Below are positions 11,357 to 23,402 of a DNA stretch of 64,000 nucleotides, in pieces (position 1 is the first letter of the stretch; each line of letters begins with the position of its first letter). Made by a program: the position numbers and the translations under genes. Under the pieces are notes generated by a model. That model ran no database searches. It was not told the origin of the DNA and saw only the letters and a list, made by a program, of their open reading frames with translations. The stretch spans positions 15,388,305 through 15,452,304 of the forward strand of contig CATQJL010000001.1 in NCBI GenBank assembly GCA_958299035.1. Reading direction: 5' to 3'. This DNA is from Cylicocyclus nassatus. Its lineage: Eukaryota > Nematoda > Chromadorea > Rhabditida > Strongylidae.

Positions 11357-13669
11357 TAGATTTGATAAATTCTAACAAAAACATTAAAATTCTGATTGCT
11401 TGCAAACGACTGAACAAGAACGAGACGACGGCTGATGCCACCTGCTACCACTTAAATGCAGCGTTAATATTTTTGGTGGCCTCACTTGTTCTACATATTG
11501 ACAGTCTACATATGTTTATGGACCATTTTTAGCCTCTAGCTTTTGGTATACCGCATGTCTGAAACATACGCTAAAAAGGCTTCAAAGGCAGCTTCCGGTA
11601 AAATATGAAATTCTACGGTACAGGGGCTCCCGTTTTGATAAAGCTCCTGGCCTAGTGGCATCGCACTATATTGCTTCTGAAGCGAGGAAACCGTTTCAAA
11701 AGTGGCAACCCTTTCAATCGATAGCCAGAGTACTATATCGCACACATTCAAGACTTAGGGTTCCCACCACGACTCTGCATCTTTATCTCGGCGGCAAGCT
11801 CCCAAATTCCTAACCAACAGCTTTTGGATTAGCCTGATTTCGACATCTTCGTGCTCTGCCAGCTGCATCTTCGCAATCAGGGGGAAGAATAAGCCCAGGT
11901 AAGTGAGAAAAATTATGTTCAAACTTTTGCTCGGACGCTGCCTTTAATATGTTCTAACGTCGGGAGGATGTGATCGTTTTTTTTTTGCTTGAATGCGCGA
12001 TAGTTCTCCAACAGTCATACTATATATTCAGATCATGAGCTGCAATGGCGAGTGACTGCGATATATGGTAAAGTAACCAAAGTGAAGACTATACCCTACA
12101 AATTCGTGAAAAAATCCTTGTCGAAAACAGTCAGAGTAACTCTGAGTTGAGTAGGATCGCGCAAGCTTTGCTCATTATGTTGCCAATGGCCGAATGAGCC
12201 CTGGTGGCTAAGAAGCACGAAGTTTTTCTGGGAGACTGTGCTGCAAAGTGAAAGTAATCAACTTAGTGGGCATTTCAGAACGACAAAAAATTCCTTCATG
12301 AAATTTCTCGTTTTTTTCTTTGCTAAAAAAATAGAAGATTTACTTTTCTGCTATGAGCGTAAAAAGTTCTGCTATTCATTTTCGCTCAAGATTTTTACGC
12401 GGCACAATACATGACGACCGCCTAAACTTATGTTGATATCTTTCTAACAAATGTGAAATATTTTTGAGAGGCAACATGATAGCATAAAACCTTGCAATCG
12501 TTAGGCATATTTTCAAAGTAGGTCTCCTTTCTTTGAATTTACTGTTACTCAAAGTCATCACAAACTTCTACGGGAACAAAAGCTCGGAGATAATTTTCTA
12601 AATATTGTGAAATACTTCCAGAAGAAGTGTCCTTTTAACAACGCAAAAAAAGAAGGTTCAAAAACGCGCGTTTATTTGAAATCAACCTAAGATTTTGCGG
12701 AAGCTTATAGAAAAGATTCAACCCCAGCTTGTCAATTTGCGAAAGTAACAAGTTGCATTCTAAAACCTGTTACTTGACAACTTCTCATGCATTCTTATTC
12801 TATGTCCGAAAAAGCGAAATACACTGCCATCTAAGCTTGCAAGAATAGTTATTCTGTAGGTGAGATCTGTGTAAATCAGAACAAAACTTCTGCCACCTTA
12901 CTACTCGAAGACAATGATTAGCGCGTTCTGCACTTCTAATTTACCCCATTCTTTTTTGTTACATTTAAAATTTGATAAACAACATTTTTTGTTTACAGCA
13001 GTTGATTTCCTGTTGGTTAGTGCCTACGGATATGCATAGCGGCAACCTTATTTCACGTCACTTATCAATTTTACACTGTCCATTTCCAGTGATACACTTT
13101 TTCCAACAGATTTATTGAGAAAAACTACAGGCGATGTCAAAAACCTATTCCCTTTTGTGCAGTCCTCGATTTGCATGCACGCGCCTCAAATCCCATGCGC
13201 CACGTGCGCGAGCGGATGGCAGGGCATTTTGCCAACTCCCACAGACGTCATCGATCGAGGGTTGGCAAGGGCCCAAGCCGTACGCACGCGAACGGAGCGC
13301 ATCAGCCTTGCGATGCGTACGCATAAGAGCTACGGACTTGTGAGCCCCTTATTAACATGCACTGTATATTTATTGGCTCAACCATGTATATAACCAAAAG
13401 CTCAATGAGACAAGGACGAATTTGCTAGCTGCAAAGAAAGATGTTGAAAACTAATGTCATTATAATGGCTGACATTTTCTGCTTAGAGATTGTCTTTCTT
13501 TATCAATGGTAGCGAGGAATAACCTGAATCAATAAAGACATGGTGATGATCGCATGCCTGCAGATATTACTGGGGAATTTGCGGTTCACTAAAAACAAGA
13601 AATCACTGTTATTCTCATGTTCACGGACCTGTTAAACGCAAAGCTTTGTTAATGACGATGTCATCATAG

Positions 13670-13834
13670 GTGAAGAGCTTGATCGATTTCATCGATGCAG
13701 GAAAATTTGAACGGCTTGAAGAATGTCACTATTGGTACAGGAGTTTTCCACAAGGTGCTCTTGGTCTCGGATCGTGGGCCCAATATCTAATACGGCCATG
13801 GGGAAGACGTTCGATTCTCCCTATAAGCAAATGA
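13670..13834 (+). other. Exon-like open frame in unit Y
   Basis: A CATAG acceptor is followed by 54 open codons and a TGA. The peptide contains KFERLEECHYWYRSFPQGAL and GLGSWAQYLIRP. The paralogous stretch 53,684-53,848 keeps the same frame and stop position, but its acceptor is changed and most differences alter the amino acid. I do not recognise the protein, and conservation may only reflect recent duplication. Confidence 0.22.
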
Positions 13835-14525
13835 TTCGACTTGTTTTCTGCATATTAAGGCATTTACTCCCTGAAACTTACACTGCCATGGATCTGGGGT
13901 ATATCGAGCGAATACTGAGCACATGAGAGCAACAAATGTTAGAAGCCCAAACCACATCTTTGACTTGCCAGGCTTTTCTGTGAAAAAAGAGAGTGAACTG
14001 CAAACTATGAAAGCGCACATGAATGACTAGAAAGGCTGTCAGCCGCATATTGAAACATAGGATTTGCATGAGTCAAACTTAAAGGCCGGGCAGCGCGATT
14101 TGGCAGTATTCCAATTGTCCGTAACTCACTGTAAGCACATTTCAGGTGTACAGAAGATAGGGCATTTTATCAATCCACGTAAGTTACACACTCTATGCAT
14201 ATGCGGTTCGCTAGTGTTGGATGTGAATACTTCTGGCGAATTGCCAAATCGCGTCGCGACCGAAATCGCGTGGAGTATGCTCGGCCTTTTATGAAAATCT
14301 TCACTGGGATATACTAGGTGGGCACACTAGCTCTCATGCGCGCTGAGCTTCTGAAATTTTACATCGAAGGTAGCGTCTACGAAAAATCTAACCCTCTCCG
14401 GCTTAGCACCTATCTTCAGTGTAGGCCCCATGATAGGGGCATTCGCGTTTGTCCGGTGCTCCATTGCTGTCTCCGAATATAGATAATGGACTTGGAACAG
14501 CGAAATGCTACCGAGCCACGCCTAA

Positions 14526-17500
14526 ATTATCAAGCTCCGCCCTGCTTTGAGAGTAAGAGCGCTGGGATTCAATGCAATCCAATATTATATTCCATGGAAC
14601 TTCCATGAAATTAACGAAGGCGAGTGAGTGAATCATCTCAAGAAACTTACCTACTTTGACTATACTTAATAATATTTAGGTACGATTTCTCCGACTGGCG
14701 CAATTTTACTGAATTTTCCCGAATTGCCCATGATCTGGGAATGTACTCATTGCTAAGAATAGGTAACTTTGGATCGTCTCGTGCATCTTCTAAACCTACA
14801 TCGTCTCGTGCATCTTCTAAACCCCACTCCTTCTAGGACCTTACGTCTGTGCTGAATGGGAGAATGGTGGTTTACCATCGTGGCTGCTAAAGAAAAATAT
14901 TACAATGATGAGGACAAGAGAAAAAGGGTTTAATAATATTATATTTTCTAGAAAGTTAAGGAATGTTAGATTGTTTTTTAGTTTCAAAGATGCCGTAACA
15001 AAATGGTTCTCAGTGTTTCCTCCTAAGATTGAGCCTATGCTTCGACAACATGGTGGACCCGTACTGATGATACAAGTTGAGTACGAATATGGAAGCTATA
15101 GCGCTTGTGACAAGTAAGTTATTTTTTATTTTTACGATGAATCGCAACGAGATCAATAAAGAAATCAATGATTTCAAATAATCAATAAGTTGATAAATCC
15201 AATAATACTGATTGAATAATTTCCTGTTTTATGATTACAAACTTGTTTCTATTATGCTGTCAAGTGCACAATTAAATATAAACCGTATATTCAATGTATT
15301 TTGCTCCAAGTACTAGGGTGGTGACAATGTCACTAGTTTATAGTTCCACTATCATCAGTATATGGTGTTCGCTCCGGACCGCGTACGCACCGCTTGGCGT
15401 CGCTGCTCTAATTCGATCCAGCGCTAAGATTGCTGCATTAGATTTTAAATTAGATGTCAGCTTCTCAGTATAGAATATATATTTTTTATTTCTTTATCTT
15501 TATCTTTATCTTTACACTCAAGGTGTACCATTTAAAGTATGAAAACTGTTAGCGTGGGGCCAGTCGCTATTTGAGTTATTTGAGTTGCGCTGAAGATTCT
15601 CGCATGGATGCACGATACTATTAGGTTGTCCCATAAGTCTTTTCATATCTAAATTTCCAGCGACATAAATCAGTTCTTTTTAATCTCCTAATAGAATGCG
15701 TAGTACCATTCGACAGACCAAAGCAAGCTCTACGAGATGGCCTTTGAAAGTTCACAAACCTCAATCCGTTTAAGTTCCCAGCCAAAACAAAAAAAAAATT
15801 CCGAATTTCCGAAAAAATGAAAATCGTCATATCTCAGTTCAAAACAACTCTGCGGATTTCCAACTTTTTCATGCGTATACTCTTCTCATCGGATATTTAT
15901 GTATGCATTTGCTGCATTTTGGCTAAAAACCAAGAAAAAATAATACGCTCAGTTTTCAAACTTTGCCTGTATCAATTCTGTGTTCCCCGAAAATAGGCGA
16001 TTACATAGCCTATTCACTCAGAGTTACTGTCAAAAATTTACAGCTTACTAGGTGCCCTAGTTCTTGAGAAATATCAAATTGAAGGTCCGAATATGAAAAG
16101 ACTTATGAGACAACCTAATAAGTCAATTTAAGCCTTCGATTTCTCAGTGAAAAATAATTTTCAGAGAATATACAGCTTGGCTCAGAGATTCATTCCTGGA
16201 ATATCTTGGCGATGAAGCTGTGCTGTACACGAGTGAGTTTTTAACTTATATATATCGTTATTTTAATGTTTGGTGATGTTAGCTGATGGCGGCGCCAGCA
16301 CTTACCTTAAATGTGGGGCTATACCTGACACTCTGACAACTGCTGACTTTGGGCCAACATCTGAAAGGAGTATTAATGGTTCATTTGAAGCGGAGAAGAA
16401 ATATTTTCCTGATGGTATGTATAAGCAGCTAGTCTAATGATACCCACAGGGTTAATTTAGGTCATGGACCATTAGTGAATTCCGAATTTTACCCTGGTTG
16501 GCTGGTATTATGGGGTCAAAAGACAGCCAAGCTTCCGTCGCCGGATGACATTGTAAAGTCTGCAAAATGTGAGGATGCCATTCTTTTTAAACTCTCACTT
16601 GTTTTTTTCAATTAAAGCTCAAAAACGTTACAAAAATTCAAAAAATCATCAAAATCTGCATATTTTTCAGATATGTATGGACTCGGAGCAAATATCTGGT
16701 GGAACGAACTTTGGTTTCTGGAATGGAGCCGAGACTAATGCACCGGTAAGTGCACAAGTTTTATTTTTTTCTCAGCCTTGGACAACTTTGTTACTATATA
16801 CGGGTCGTATTTGCAGCGCATCACTTCTTATGACTATTTTGCCCCCATAGGCGATGTGACACCCAAATATCTGGCTATTCGAACTTGGATGAAAGGTTTT
16901 AAAGACTGGAAGAATGCTCCGTTGGATGTTCCGGAGGATAATCCGTGAGTAGAAGTTAGAAGTCATCCAGTAAGAGAAAGAGAAAGGGGAAATAGTGGCA
17001 GACCGAAGATCCTCATTTCCTTCCGCCCACTTCCCCGAGAGCTTGTCCGAAATTTTTTCAGTGGTGTACAAGAGCTATAAAAATAGAGCTGAACTGGTTT
17101 TTACGAATAATGATCACAATATTTTTAGCTGTGAAAGTCAAAAGATCGTTGAAAATTTTTCACATGATTAAAAATGTTCCCGTCATTGCCCTCCCCGCTA
17201 CCTACCCCCCCCCCCCCTCAAAAAATTGATACTGACACATCGAAATTGTGATGAAATACTGGTTTAGAAAAATGGCCCACGGTCATGTGAAGATGGAACC
17301 GGTTGATGATCTTACCCAAGTTGCGAATGAAGCAAACTGCGTTACAGCTCCATCACCCCTGACCTTCAAGCAACTAGACCAACCTTTTGGTTTTGTGCTC
17401 TACACCAAGGTGAAAATACAAGCGTTTGAATTTTTTCTCATTTTTTTTTATCCCAAAATTTTTATAACTTTAGAAATTGAATACCTGCGGCAAAAAGCTT

Positions 17501-18656
17501 GAAGTAAAACAACTCAAAGATTTTGGATACGTCACCCTTAACAAGAACCGTGTGGTAAGCAATAATTTTTAAAACGAAATTTCATAAAATTGTTTGATAG
17601 GGTACCTTGGTAAACTCGTACAATGGTAAATCTGTACACTCCTTGAACTTGCATGGCTGCAAACAAGGAGATGAACTTGGCATTCTGGTCGAGAACCAAG
17701 GACGACAAACATATGAAACGATCAACGATTACAAGGTTAGTAAGCTGTTGAGTACTACGGTATGTATTCTTGAGGTGGGGATTGGCTGATACGGTAGGAT
17801 AGGCACGTGAAAGGCTTGTCGCAATCGCTAGGATTTTTGTTGGGCCAATGCTAAAAAATAGTGTGCAATTTATCCAAAAAACGTCTTCTTGCTCTGTGAG
17901 CGATGTTTTCAAAAAGTTTTGTAAGGTTTTTTACGTTGTGCTTTTGATCCTTGTACAAAAGGCCACGCCCTATTTTGTCTTACTCTGTGTCAACATGGCT
18001 CATTTTATATTTGATGCATAATACCAGTTAAAGGAACATCTTTTTTGTAGGGCATTCTTTCGGAAGTGGAATTAGATGGAAAACCACTGCATGACTGGAA
18101 GCAGTGCAAGCTGAGCATTATTCATGATTACGTCAACAAATACCCGTCAACATCAAACTCATCAAACGTGGTAAATTGCCCCCCCCCTCTTCCTCTCCCA
18201 CAGCATATCTTTCAAGCATTTATTGGAGCAAAGGTGATTTTTTCAGCAAGAAGTAGGCCGACTGGAGTCTACCATGGTACTTTTAAAGTTATCGATTCGC
18301 CGAAAGATACATTTTTGAGCACAACCGGCTGGGGTAAAGGTGTTGCCATACTTAATGGAAATAATCTGGGACGATTTTGGGCTTCTCAAGGACCGCAGGT
18401 GAATAACAATGTCCAAAATTTACGATTGAGCAAAATTATGTTTTCAGATTACCCTGTACGTGCCTGCTGCTTTCCTACGAGTTGGAGACAATTCATTGCT
18501 AATAATGGAACTGGAAGAATCTAGAAACTGCTCTAAAGGGAGCTCTTAGTATCCTTCGTGGATCGACCTATTTATGTTTGGAAAAACACTATCAGTAACG
18601 TCGACTTCTTCGAGAGCCCACGACGTCAGTTGTACAAACAGGGGCGAGAATTTTAA
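14526..18656 (+). pseudogene. GH35 beta-galactosidase, 5'-truncated, frameshifted
   Basis: The homologue is a lysosomal beta-galactosidase (GLB1 type), which removes terminal beta-galactose. Exons I infer: ~14,526-14,623, 14,680-14,762, 14,837-14,927, 14,982-15,113, 16,165-16,232, 16,283-16,414, 16,461-16,568, 16,671-16,745, 16,817-16,944, 17,268-17,409, 17,474-17,554, 17,601-17,735, 18,051-18,398, 18,448-18,549 or, after a frameshift, 18,656. Landmarks are LGFNAIQYYIPWNFHE, GPYVCAEWENGGLPSWLL, VNSEFYPGW with the nucleophile Glu at 16,484, GGTNFGFWNG, and the C-terminal GWGKGVAILNGNNLGRFW. Defects: no N-terminus (no GxIHYFR motif upstream); Asn of the NEY acid/base motif is Tyr (15,082); the segment between GLGAN and GGTNF is deleted with a frame change at about 16,694; DYD is DYF; and 1 base is missing near 18,540, after which FVDRPIYVW continues in another frame to 18,656. 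Splice sites are otherwise sound, so the loss looks recent. Confidence 0.85.
15621..16118. mobile_element. Palindromic mariner-like MITE in a beta-galactosidase intron
   Basis: Ends are TTAGGTTGTCCCATAAGTC and its complement, with TA on both sides (15,619-15,620 and 16,119-16,120). It explains much of the length of this about 1.05-kb intron; the others are mostly 45-330 bases. It carries the shared internal core (CCATTCGACAGACCAAAGCA) about 90 bases from its left end. Confidence 0.9.
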
Positions 18657-19256
18657 TTTGGCCATCTTTTTTATGGTTGTTTGATAAATGATCCCCATAA
18701 ACTGTGTTGTATACCTTACGAAGATATGGTCCAACCATCTGAAAATTTGATTGCAATATCTGATGTGAATGTATGAGGCACGAATGAAGGCAAGTGGCTC
18801 ATCGGCATAGAAATTCCGAAATCAGTTTTCAAAAAGTTCTCTATAAGTAACACGGACGAGCTACAGTCTGTCAGTCTACGAGCTGTCCAAACCCAAATCA
18901 GGCCAAAACTGGCATGACGGGAGTGCGCGTGGTTAGGGTTTTGCTTCACGTCTAAGCCTGTTTGTCTGCCCTCTCCTCAATCTCTTCGCTTTCTCCGGCG
19001 TGCACATATGCAACGCAGATCCCTAGCGCTGCAAGCGTGCAAACTAACACAAACGGCTCGTGATTTTGGTGGGACAGACTGTGTATTCGTCATTAGCTGC
19101 GAAGGGGGAACAGACAAGTCGTCCAAAGCGTGCAGAATCGCCCCTCGCGCACCACTTTGAGTGCAATTTTTTCAACGTAGAACAGGACTTATTTGAGAGG
19201 GACTAAGACAATAATCTAATCAGCAAGTTCCCCAGCTAAATATTAAAACATTAAAG
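18657..19256. other. Unassigned, downstream of the beta-galactosidase
   Basis: Unique in this window. I see no AATAAA soon after the gene's last stop and no convincing exon. Confidence 0.4.
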
Positions 19257-19541
19257 TTTGCAGCGCGAAAGGGGGTCTAGGAAGTCTACAAATCCCCCCC
19301 CCCCCCTCACCTAAGTGGCTCGAATCTTATGTAGGCTCGGGCGAGTACGAGATGCATGCAAGGTAGAGACGCAGAGTCGTTGTGGGACCCTGCACTTATG
19401 ACTCTGTGCCCTATGGATGCTCTGGCCTTGCAGTTCGAAATTCATCTGTGGGCGATGTTCGGGCCTACCATAAGGTGAGCCACTTGGGGGGGGGGGGGAT
19501 TTGTAGACTTCGTAGACCCCCTCTCGCGCTGCAAACGTCCG
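19257..19541. mobile_element. Inverted-repeat MITE with poly-C/poly-G arms
   Basis: Left arm TTTGCAGCGCGAAAGGGGGT...CTACAAATC followed by 13-14 C; the right arm is its complement with a matching run of G, then GCCACTT. The arms are about 60 bases. I see no target duplication, so the superfamily is unknown. Confidence 0.7.
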
Positions 19542-19821
19542 TCGTCTTTTAGTAGGGGGTCTACTAATAAATACCAGAGCCAGGTACCCCCAATCTGGTG
19601 GGACGCTGCCTGTAAGTGTCATTCATTCTCCTACTGAAAAACATGAGCGCGCTTTGCGTACGGTGTTGACAAGTTTATGAGTGCGTTTTAACACGTCCTG
19701 GTAAATTACTGCTAAAAATCATATAAAAACATGTTGGAGCAAGTTGAACAACGCGAGTATAACATGTTCTTTCTTGAATTCCTAATGGTAATCTATCAAA
19801 ACGCATTAACATGCGCTCTTA

Positions 19822-20055
19822 AGCCTCGGACAGAGTTCACGCGATTTGATCCTCGCGATTCAATCGAGACAAGAAATATGAGTTCATTGCATGCCGATCT
19901 TATTGTAATTCGGTTGTGATAGTTTTCCAACACGACTAATCGTGACTAACTATTACAACCGAAATACAAGAAAGATCGGCATGCAATGAACTCGTAACAC
20001 TTGTCTTCAACAAGTGAATCGCGAGGATCAAACCGCGTGAACTCTGCCCGAGGCC
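19822..20055. mobile_element. Harbinger-like MITE, copy 1
   Basis: The ends resemble GGCCTCGGGCAGAGTTCACG and its complement, with TTA duplicated at 19,819-19,821 and 20,056-20,058. The interior is also palindromic around GATCGGCATGC. Related copies are at 40,324-40,524 and 61,713-61,950. The TTA target suggests PIF/Harbinger. Confidence 0.75.
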
Positions 20056-20635
20056 TTAAACTCGGTGATCAGACATACACAAAGCGTGCTCGTGTTACCT
20101 GGATTGGGAATGAATGATGTGAACTTTGAACTTGAATCAGTTGTGCACCTTTAGCAGTCGATGACCACCATATTCTTTGCCAAATTTCTAGTCGCTATAT
20201 CCTAGTTGCTCGCCGTTCGATGGATGGGCCAAATATGGAACCTGGTAGCATCGGAAAAATATTTCCAAAAACTTTTAAATAGCTAGCTAAGTCAGAAGAG
20301 ATGTAATGTACTGTTATCGTATTGTACTCCATTTTGTTTACTTTATCTAGCAATTGTTGAAGCTCTTTCAAAAAGTTTAAATGAACCTTTCAAAAAACAG
20401 AATTAGATGAAAATCATGGGTTGAAGATTTTGACGATTATTCGACGATCATGAAGGGACTCGGAACACATTATTACTGCCGAAAAGAGGAATATCAATCG
20501 AACAATGTTCAAGGCATTTCGTCTATTATTACTCTGAGTGCTAGGGTAGATCTGAGAACCGAAATAAAAAAACTTTTGGACCGACCCAATACAGGATTTA
20601 CTACATCCAAAGCAATTCTTCAAGTGGATGCCTAA

Positions 20636-21041
20636 AGGCAATGGCTCGGCAAATCGCAACCTAGTCAAATTTTTGCTTACCAGGGGTATTCAAAACGCTG
20701 ATCCCGAAAATCCACTTTAGAAAGCTTGAAAATGGCGAAAACATGCGTTTTTGAATGCCCTTCCTTTTGAAGTTGGACGAGTGGAGCAACGCTGATGACG
20801 CTGAATCGTTGCAGGACCCAATGGTTGTAGCATTGCGGCGGTCAGCCTCCAATGGTGGGAAGGAAATTGCCAACTCGTCCGGGCGCGTGTAAGATTGGCT
20901 TGCGCGTCTAAGTTTGAGAGCAGTTTGCTCGGCAGGGAAGGCATGCTGTGCAATCGGGATTGCACTGTTTTCATACTTGGGCGATAAGGAACCTGCTGCG
21001 TTAAAATCCTGTGTTGTTGAGTTTTGCGGATCCACTGCCTT
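20636..21041. mobile_element. AGGCAGTGG-end MITE, copy in A
   Basis: The left end is AAAGGCAATGGCTCGGCAAA and the right end is its near complement ending CCACTGCCTTT. Other copies are 34,423-34,829, 40,997-41,402 and 62,941-63,353. An open minus-strand frame across the body recurs in three copies, but I treat it as part of the element. The TTAA target is proven only for the 40,997 copy. Confidence 0.75.
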
Positions 21042-21978
21042 TGAATGGCGATATCGTACAAGTAAGGCGACAATTATGCTTTTTAGTTGTGATTACTATT
21101 GTTTGCGCAACAACTTTTCCAGTATATTATTAAAGCCTACCCTTTGTTGAAGCCAATTTGTAGTGCTGTCTTTGCAAGGTCTCATCATTTGGGCAAAGGT
21201 TCATTTGGACTTCTTGAAATCGCAGACTTTCTGATGTTAGGCTTATCGAACACAAAAGATTTCGCCCTTCATGATGGTGATCTGAATATGCACCAAACGT
21301 ACGATTACATACACGTTGCAGGGCCTTTTTAAACATCATCTTGAAGGAATGGTTTTAGCGGTAAACCACAACATGGGGGAAGACAAGAAAAAGCTAATTT
21401 CTTATTTGTGATTTTTTCAAAATAACCATGTTTCGCAACTAGTGGCTATCAAGAAGAAGATAACAATAAAGAAACTGATTATAAAAATGCAAAGTTTCTT
21501 TTCTACTAAGTCGAAATGCACGTCAGAGCCATTTAGTTTTTGATGCGTCCTTTAAATTTTTAGCCCGCATTGACGTTCCTGTCTCCTGGGACGTTGTCTG
21601 GATTGTTGGACTTATTGTTCTGAGCAACAATCGCCCAAGCTGGAAAAATTCGCTGCGAAAGCACTGAAACAAAACAAGGTAAAGAAAAACGCACTTTTTA
21701 CGATCTTTCGCAAAATATTCCGTCATGATCGAAGAGGTCAGCACTGGCTCATTCTCTGCATCATAAACAAAAGCAGGATTTTTAAAATGGACAAAAAACG
21801 AGTGAAAAGAGTTAAGTCAGGGGAACACAAGAGGTTTTTGAAAACAAGGTTTTTGCCGGATTTCTCGTTCAAAACCAAGAAATGCGCTTTTGAGACTTTG
21901 TCAGCGTGAAAGAGAGGTCAAGTCCTTAATATGATATACAACTTGCTCATACTGGGTTCGAAACAACGAAGAAAAGGG

Positions 21979-22098
21979 TACCAGAGCTAAATGCCCCATG
22001 TCCCGCGTTTGGGGTAGCTAGGTAGCGCGCAGCGCGCGGAGACGCAGACGAGCAGCGGAGACAGACTAGAGCTGACGGGGCATTTGGCTCTGGTCGAA
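21979..22098. repeat. Inverted repeat, GC-rich (copy in A)
   Basis: CCAGAGCTAAATGCCCC near the left and GGGGCATTTGGCTCTGG at the right are near-complementary, around a TAGCGCGCAGCGCGC core. The B partner is at about 35,789-35,908. It is short enough to be a MITE relic or a hairpin. Confidence 0.65.
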
Positions 22099-22470
22099 GA
22101 TCTTCGCGTTGTCTCAACAAAATCCTGCGACATATACATTATTCTGACCGTCATGACACGACGAGGAGCACTGGCAACATCCCAAGCGTTGAAAATCACT
22201 CATTAACGAGACAGACCATCATTTTCGTGTGTGAATCTCTGCGCAAGATTTAAGCGCAGCTTTCCGTTTTTATTTAACCTCCAACAGCTTTTCTGAACTT
22301 CGGAAACTCAATTTTGGTCAAATAACAGGTTAATTGAGAAATGCTATCCTGAATTCTGGGGAAACTTTTACAAAAACCTTCTTTTTAGCGTAAAAATACG
22401 ATAAAATGCAAATTCTCGGTTTTGCTAGGAGAATCTAAAGATATTCTTCCTTATATTTGCTTCAACAACA

Positions 22471-22513
22471 GAAGTTATTCGGGGCTTCCCGGTCTTCGCC
22501 CCGAATAACTTCT
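22471..22513. repeat. Near-perfect 16-base hairpin (copy in A)
   Basis: GAAGTTATTCGGGGC pairs with CGCCCCGAATAACTTC around a loop of about 10 bases. The B partner (36,281-36,322) has two changes, one in each stem arm (C to T in the left, A to G in the right). No terminator-like U run follows. Confidence 0.7.
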
Positions 22514-23167
22514 ATTTTTTAGGTAAAGGCTGCGTTCTCTCATGGCCCTCAAAGTAAAGGTTACCAGAGTACATCGCTAAATATATCGAGTTTATGGGTG
22601 TTTCAAATCGCACCCTTGATAGCAAGGTTCTCTGCTGAGGTTCTGCACTTATACTGAGGACAAATTATTGTTCCTGCCGATTCCAATTGAAATAGAGATT
22701 ACTCTTACTGTTTCAGATTTTATATCTTTTCTTTCGCTTCATTAGACATGGCATTTAATACATATAGTCCTTTCCATCAGGCTTTGTTTGATTTATTCTC
22801 CATGGCTACAGTGATTGCAGGACCTAAACAAAGTAGACTTGCTTTCAGCTTGGTTCTCGTATTTCGGCGTTTCAACAACACTTATACTTCGTCCAAACTT
22901 TGGCTTGGGTTCGGTTTCCAAGATTGCAAGACAGATTTCAAAGAAAGCAAGATTTCTGCATTGAATACAACAAGAGTCTTCTTATTTTTGATTTAGCGGT
23001 TATGGGATTAGTCCAAAAAGCTCCTAGATGTGTTGCTTAGAAAGCAAGCACTAAATTGCGAAGTTGGCAACTACATGGTTGGAGCATTATGGTTTAGTGA
23101 TTTTCATTCCTCAGTGTGCTCCTCGCTGGTTGTGAAGTCGAGTATCAAGCGAATCAAGTGTCATCAC

Positions 23168-23402
23168 TACCTCTTGTCAGAGCTTGTCACGAAGCAGCTT
23201 TTCAATGCAAAAAACGAAGCCCCTTCTCACTCTCGCAGAACTCTACGAAGCCCCTTTGACCCCTACTCAAAATATCCGCGTGATTGAAAAAACGAAACGT
23301 AGAAAAAAACCAAATTTCGGTCTCATAAAAAAACAGCTTTTTTGCTTTTTGTCCAAAAAATGATATCCAGCTTGCTTATGAACCACCCGTGCCAAGCTCT
23401 TT
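23168..23402. mobile_element. Old hAT-type MITE relic inside unit X
   Basis: CAGAGCTTGTCACGAAGCAG on the left and CGTGCCAAGCTCT on the right form degraded terminal repeats. The interior (CCCCTTTGACCCC, GCTTTTTGTCC, TGATATCCAGCTTGC) matches the intact 231-base element at 59,795-60,025. The copy 3 equivalent is about 37,007-37,235; copy 1 has it split by inserts. Confidence 0.65.

Larger units (their letters stand above)
8484..11360 (-). mobile_element. Second Helitron-like family, carrying nested inserts
   Basis: The left edge is CTAGCTGTCGTACCCGGCC at 8,484, preceded by A. Its other end (TATATATATAGA) is split by the insertion of HINE-4, leaving TAGA at 11,357-11,360. Unit Y copy 2 near 50,595 lacks the whole block. 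Its own length is about 1.03 kb. It has the CTAG end and A/T target of the HINEs but a different body. Confidence 0.65.
8177..14549. repeat. Unit Y copy 1 (in P)
   Basis: It matches 50,306-54,545 except for the insert 8,484-11,360 here and the insert 50,752-51,766 there. Some segments look exon-like (for example 11,770-11,900, ending CCCAG before GTAAGTGAG), but frames are interrupted and I recognise no protein. Homology to the Q copy stops at about 14,549, inside the first recognisable beta-galactosidase codons. Confidence 0.8.

Noticed and set aside
18171..18203. A 33-base GT...AG segment that could be an intron in the beta-galactosidase
   Set aside because: Shorter than known animal introns and in frame without stops; I left it as exon, though it may be a slippage-expanded C run.
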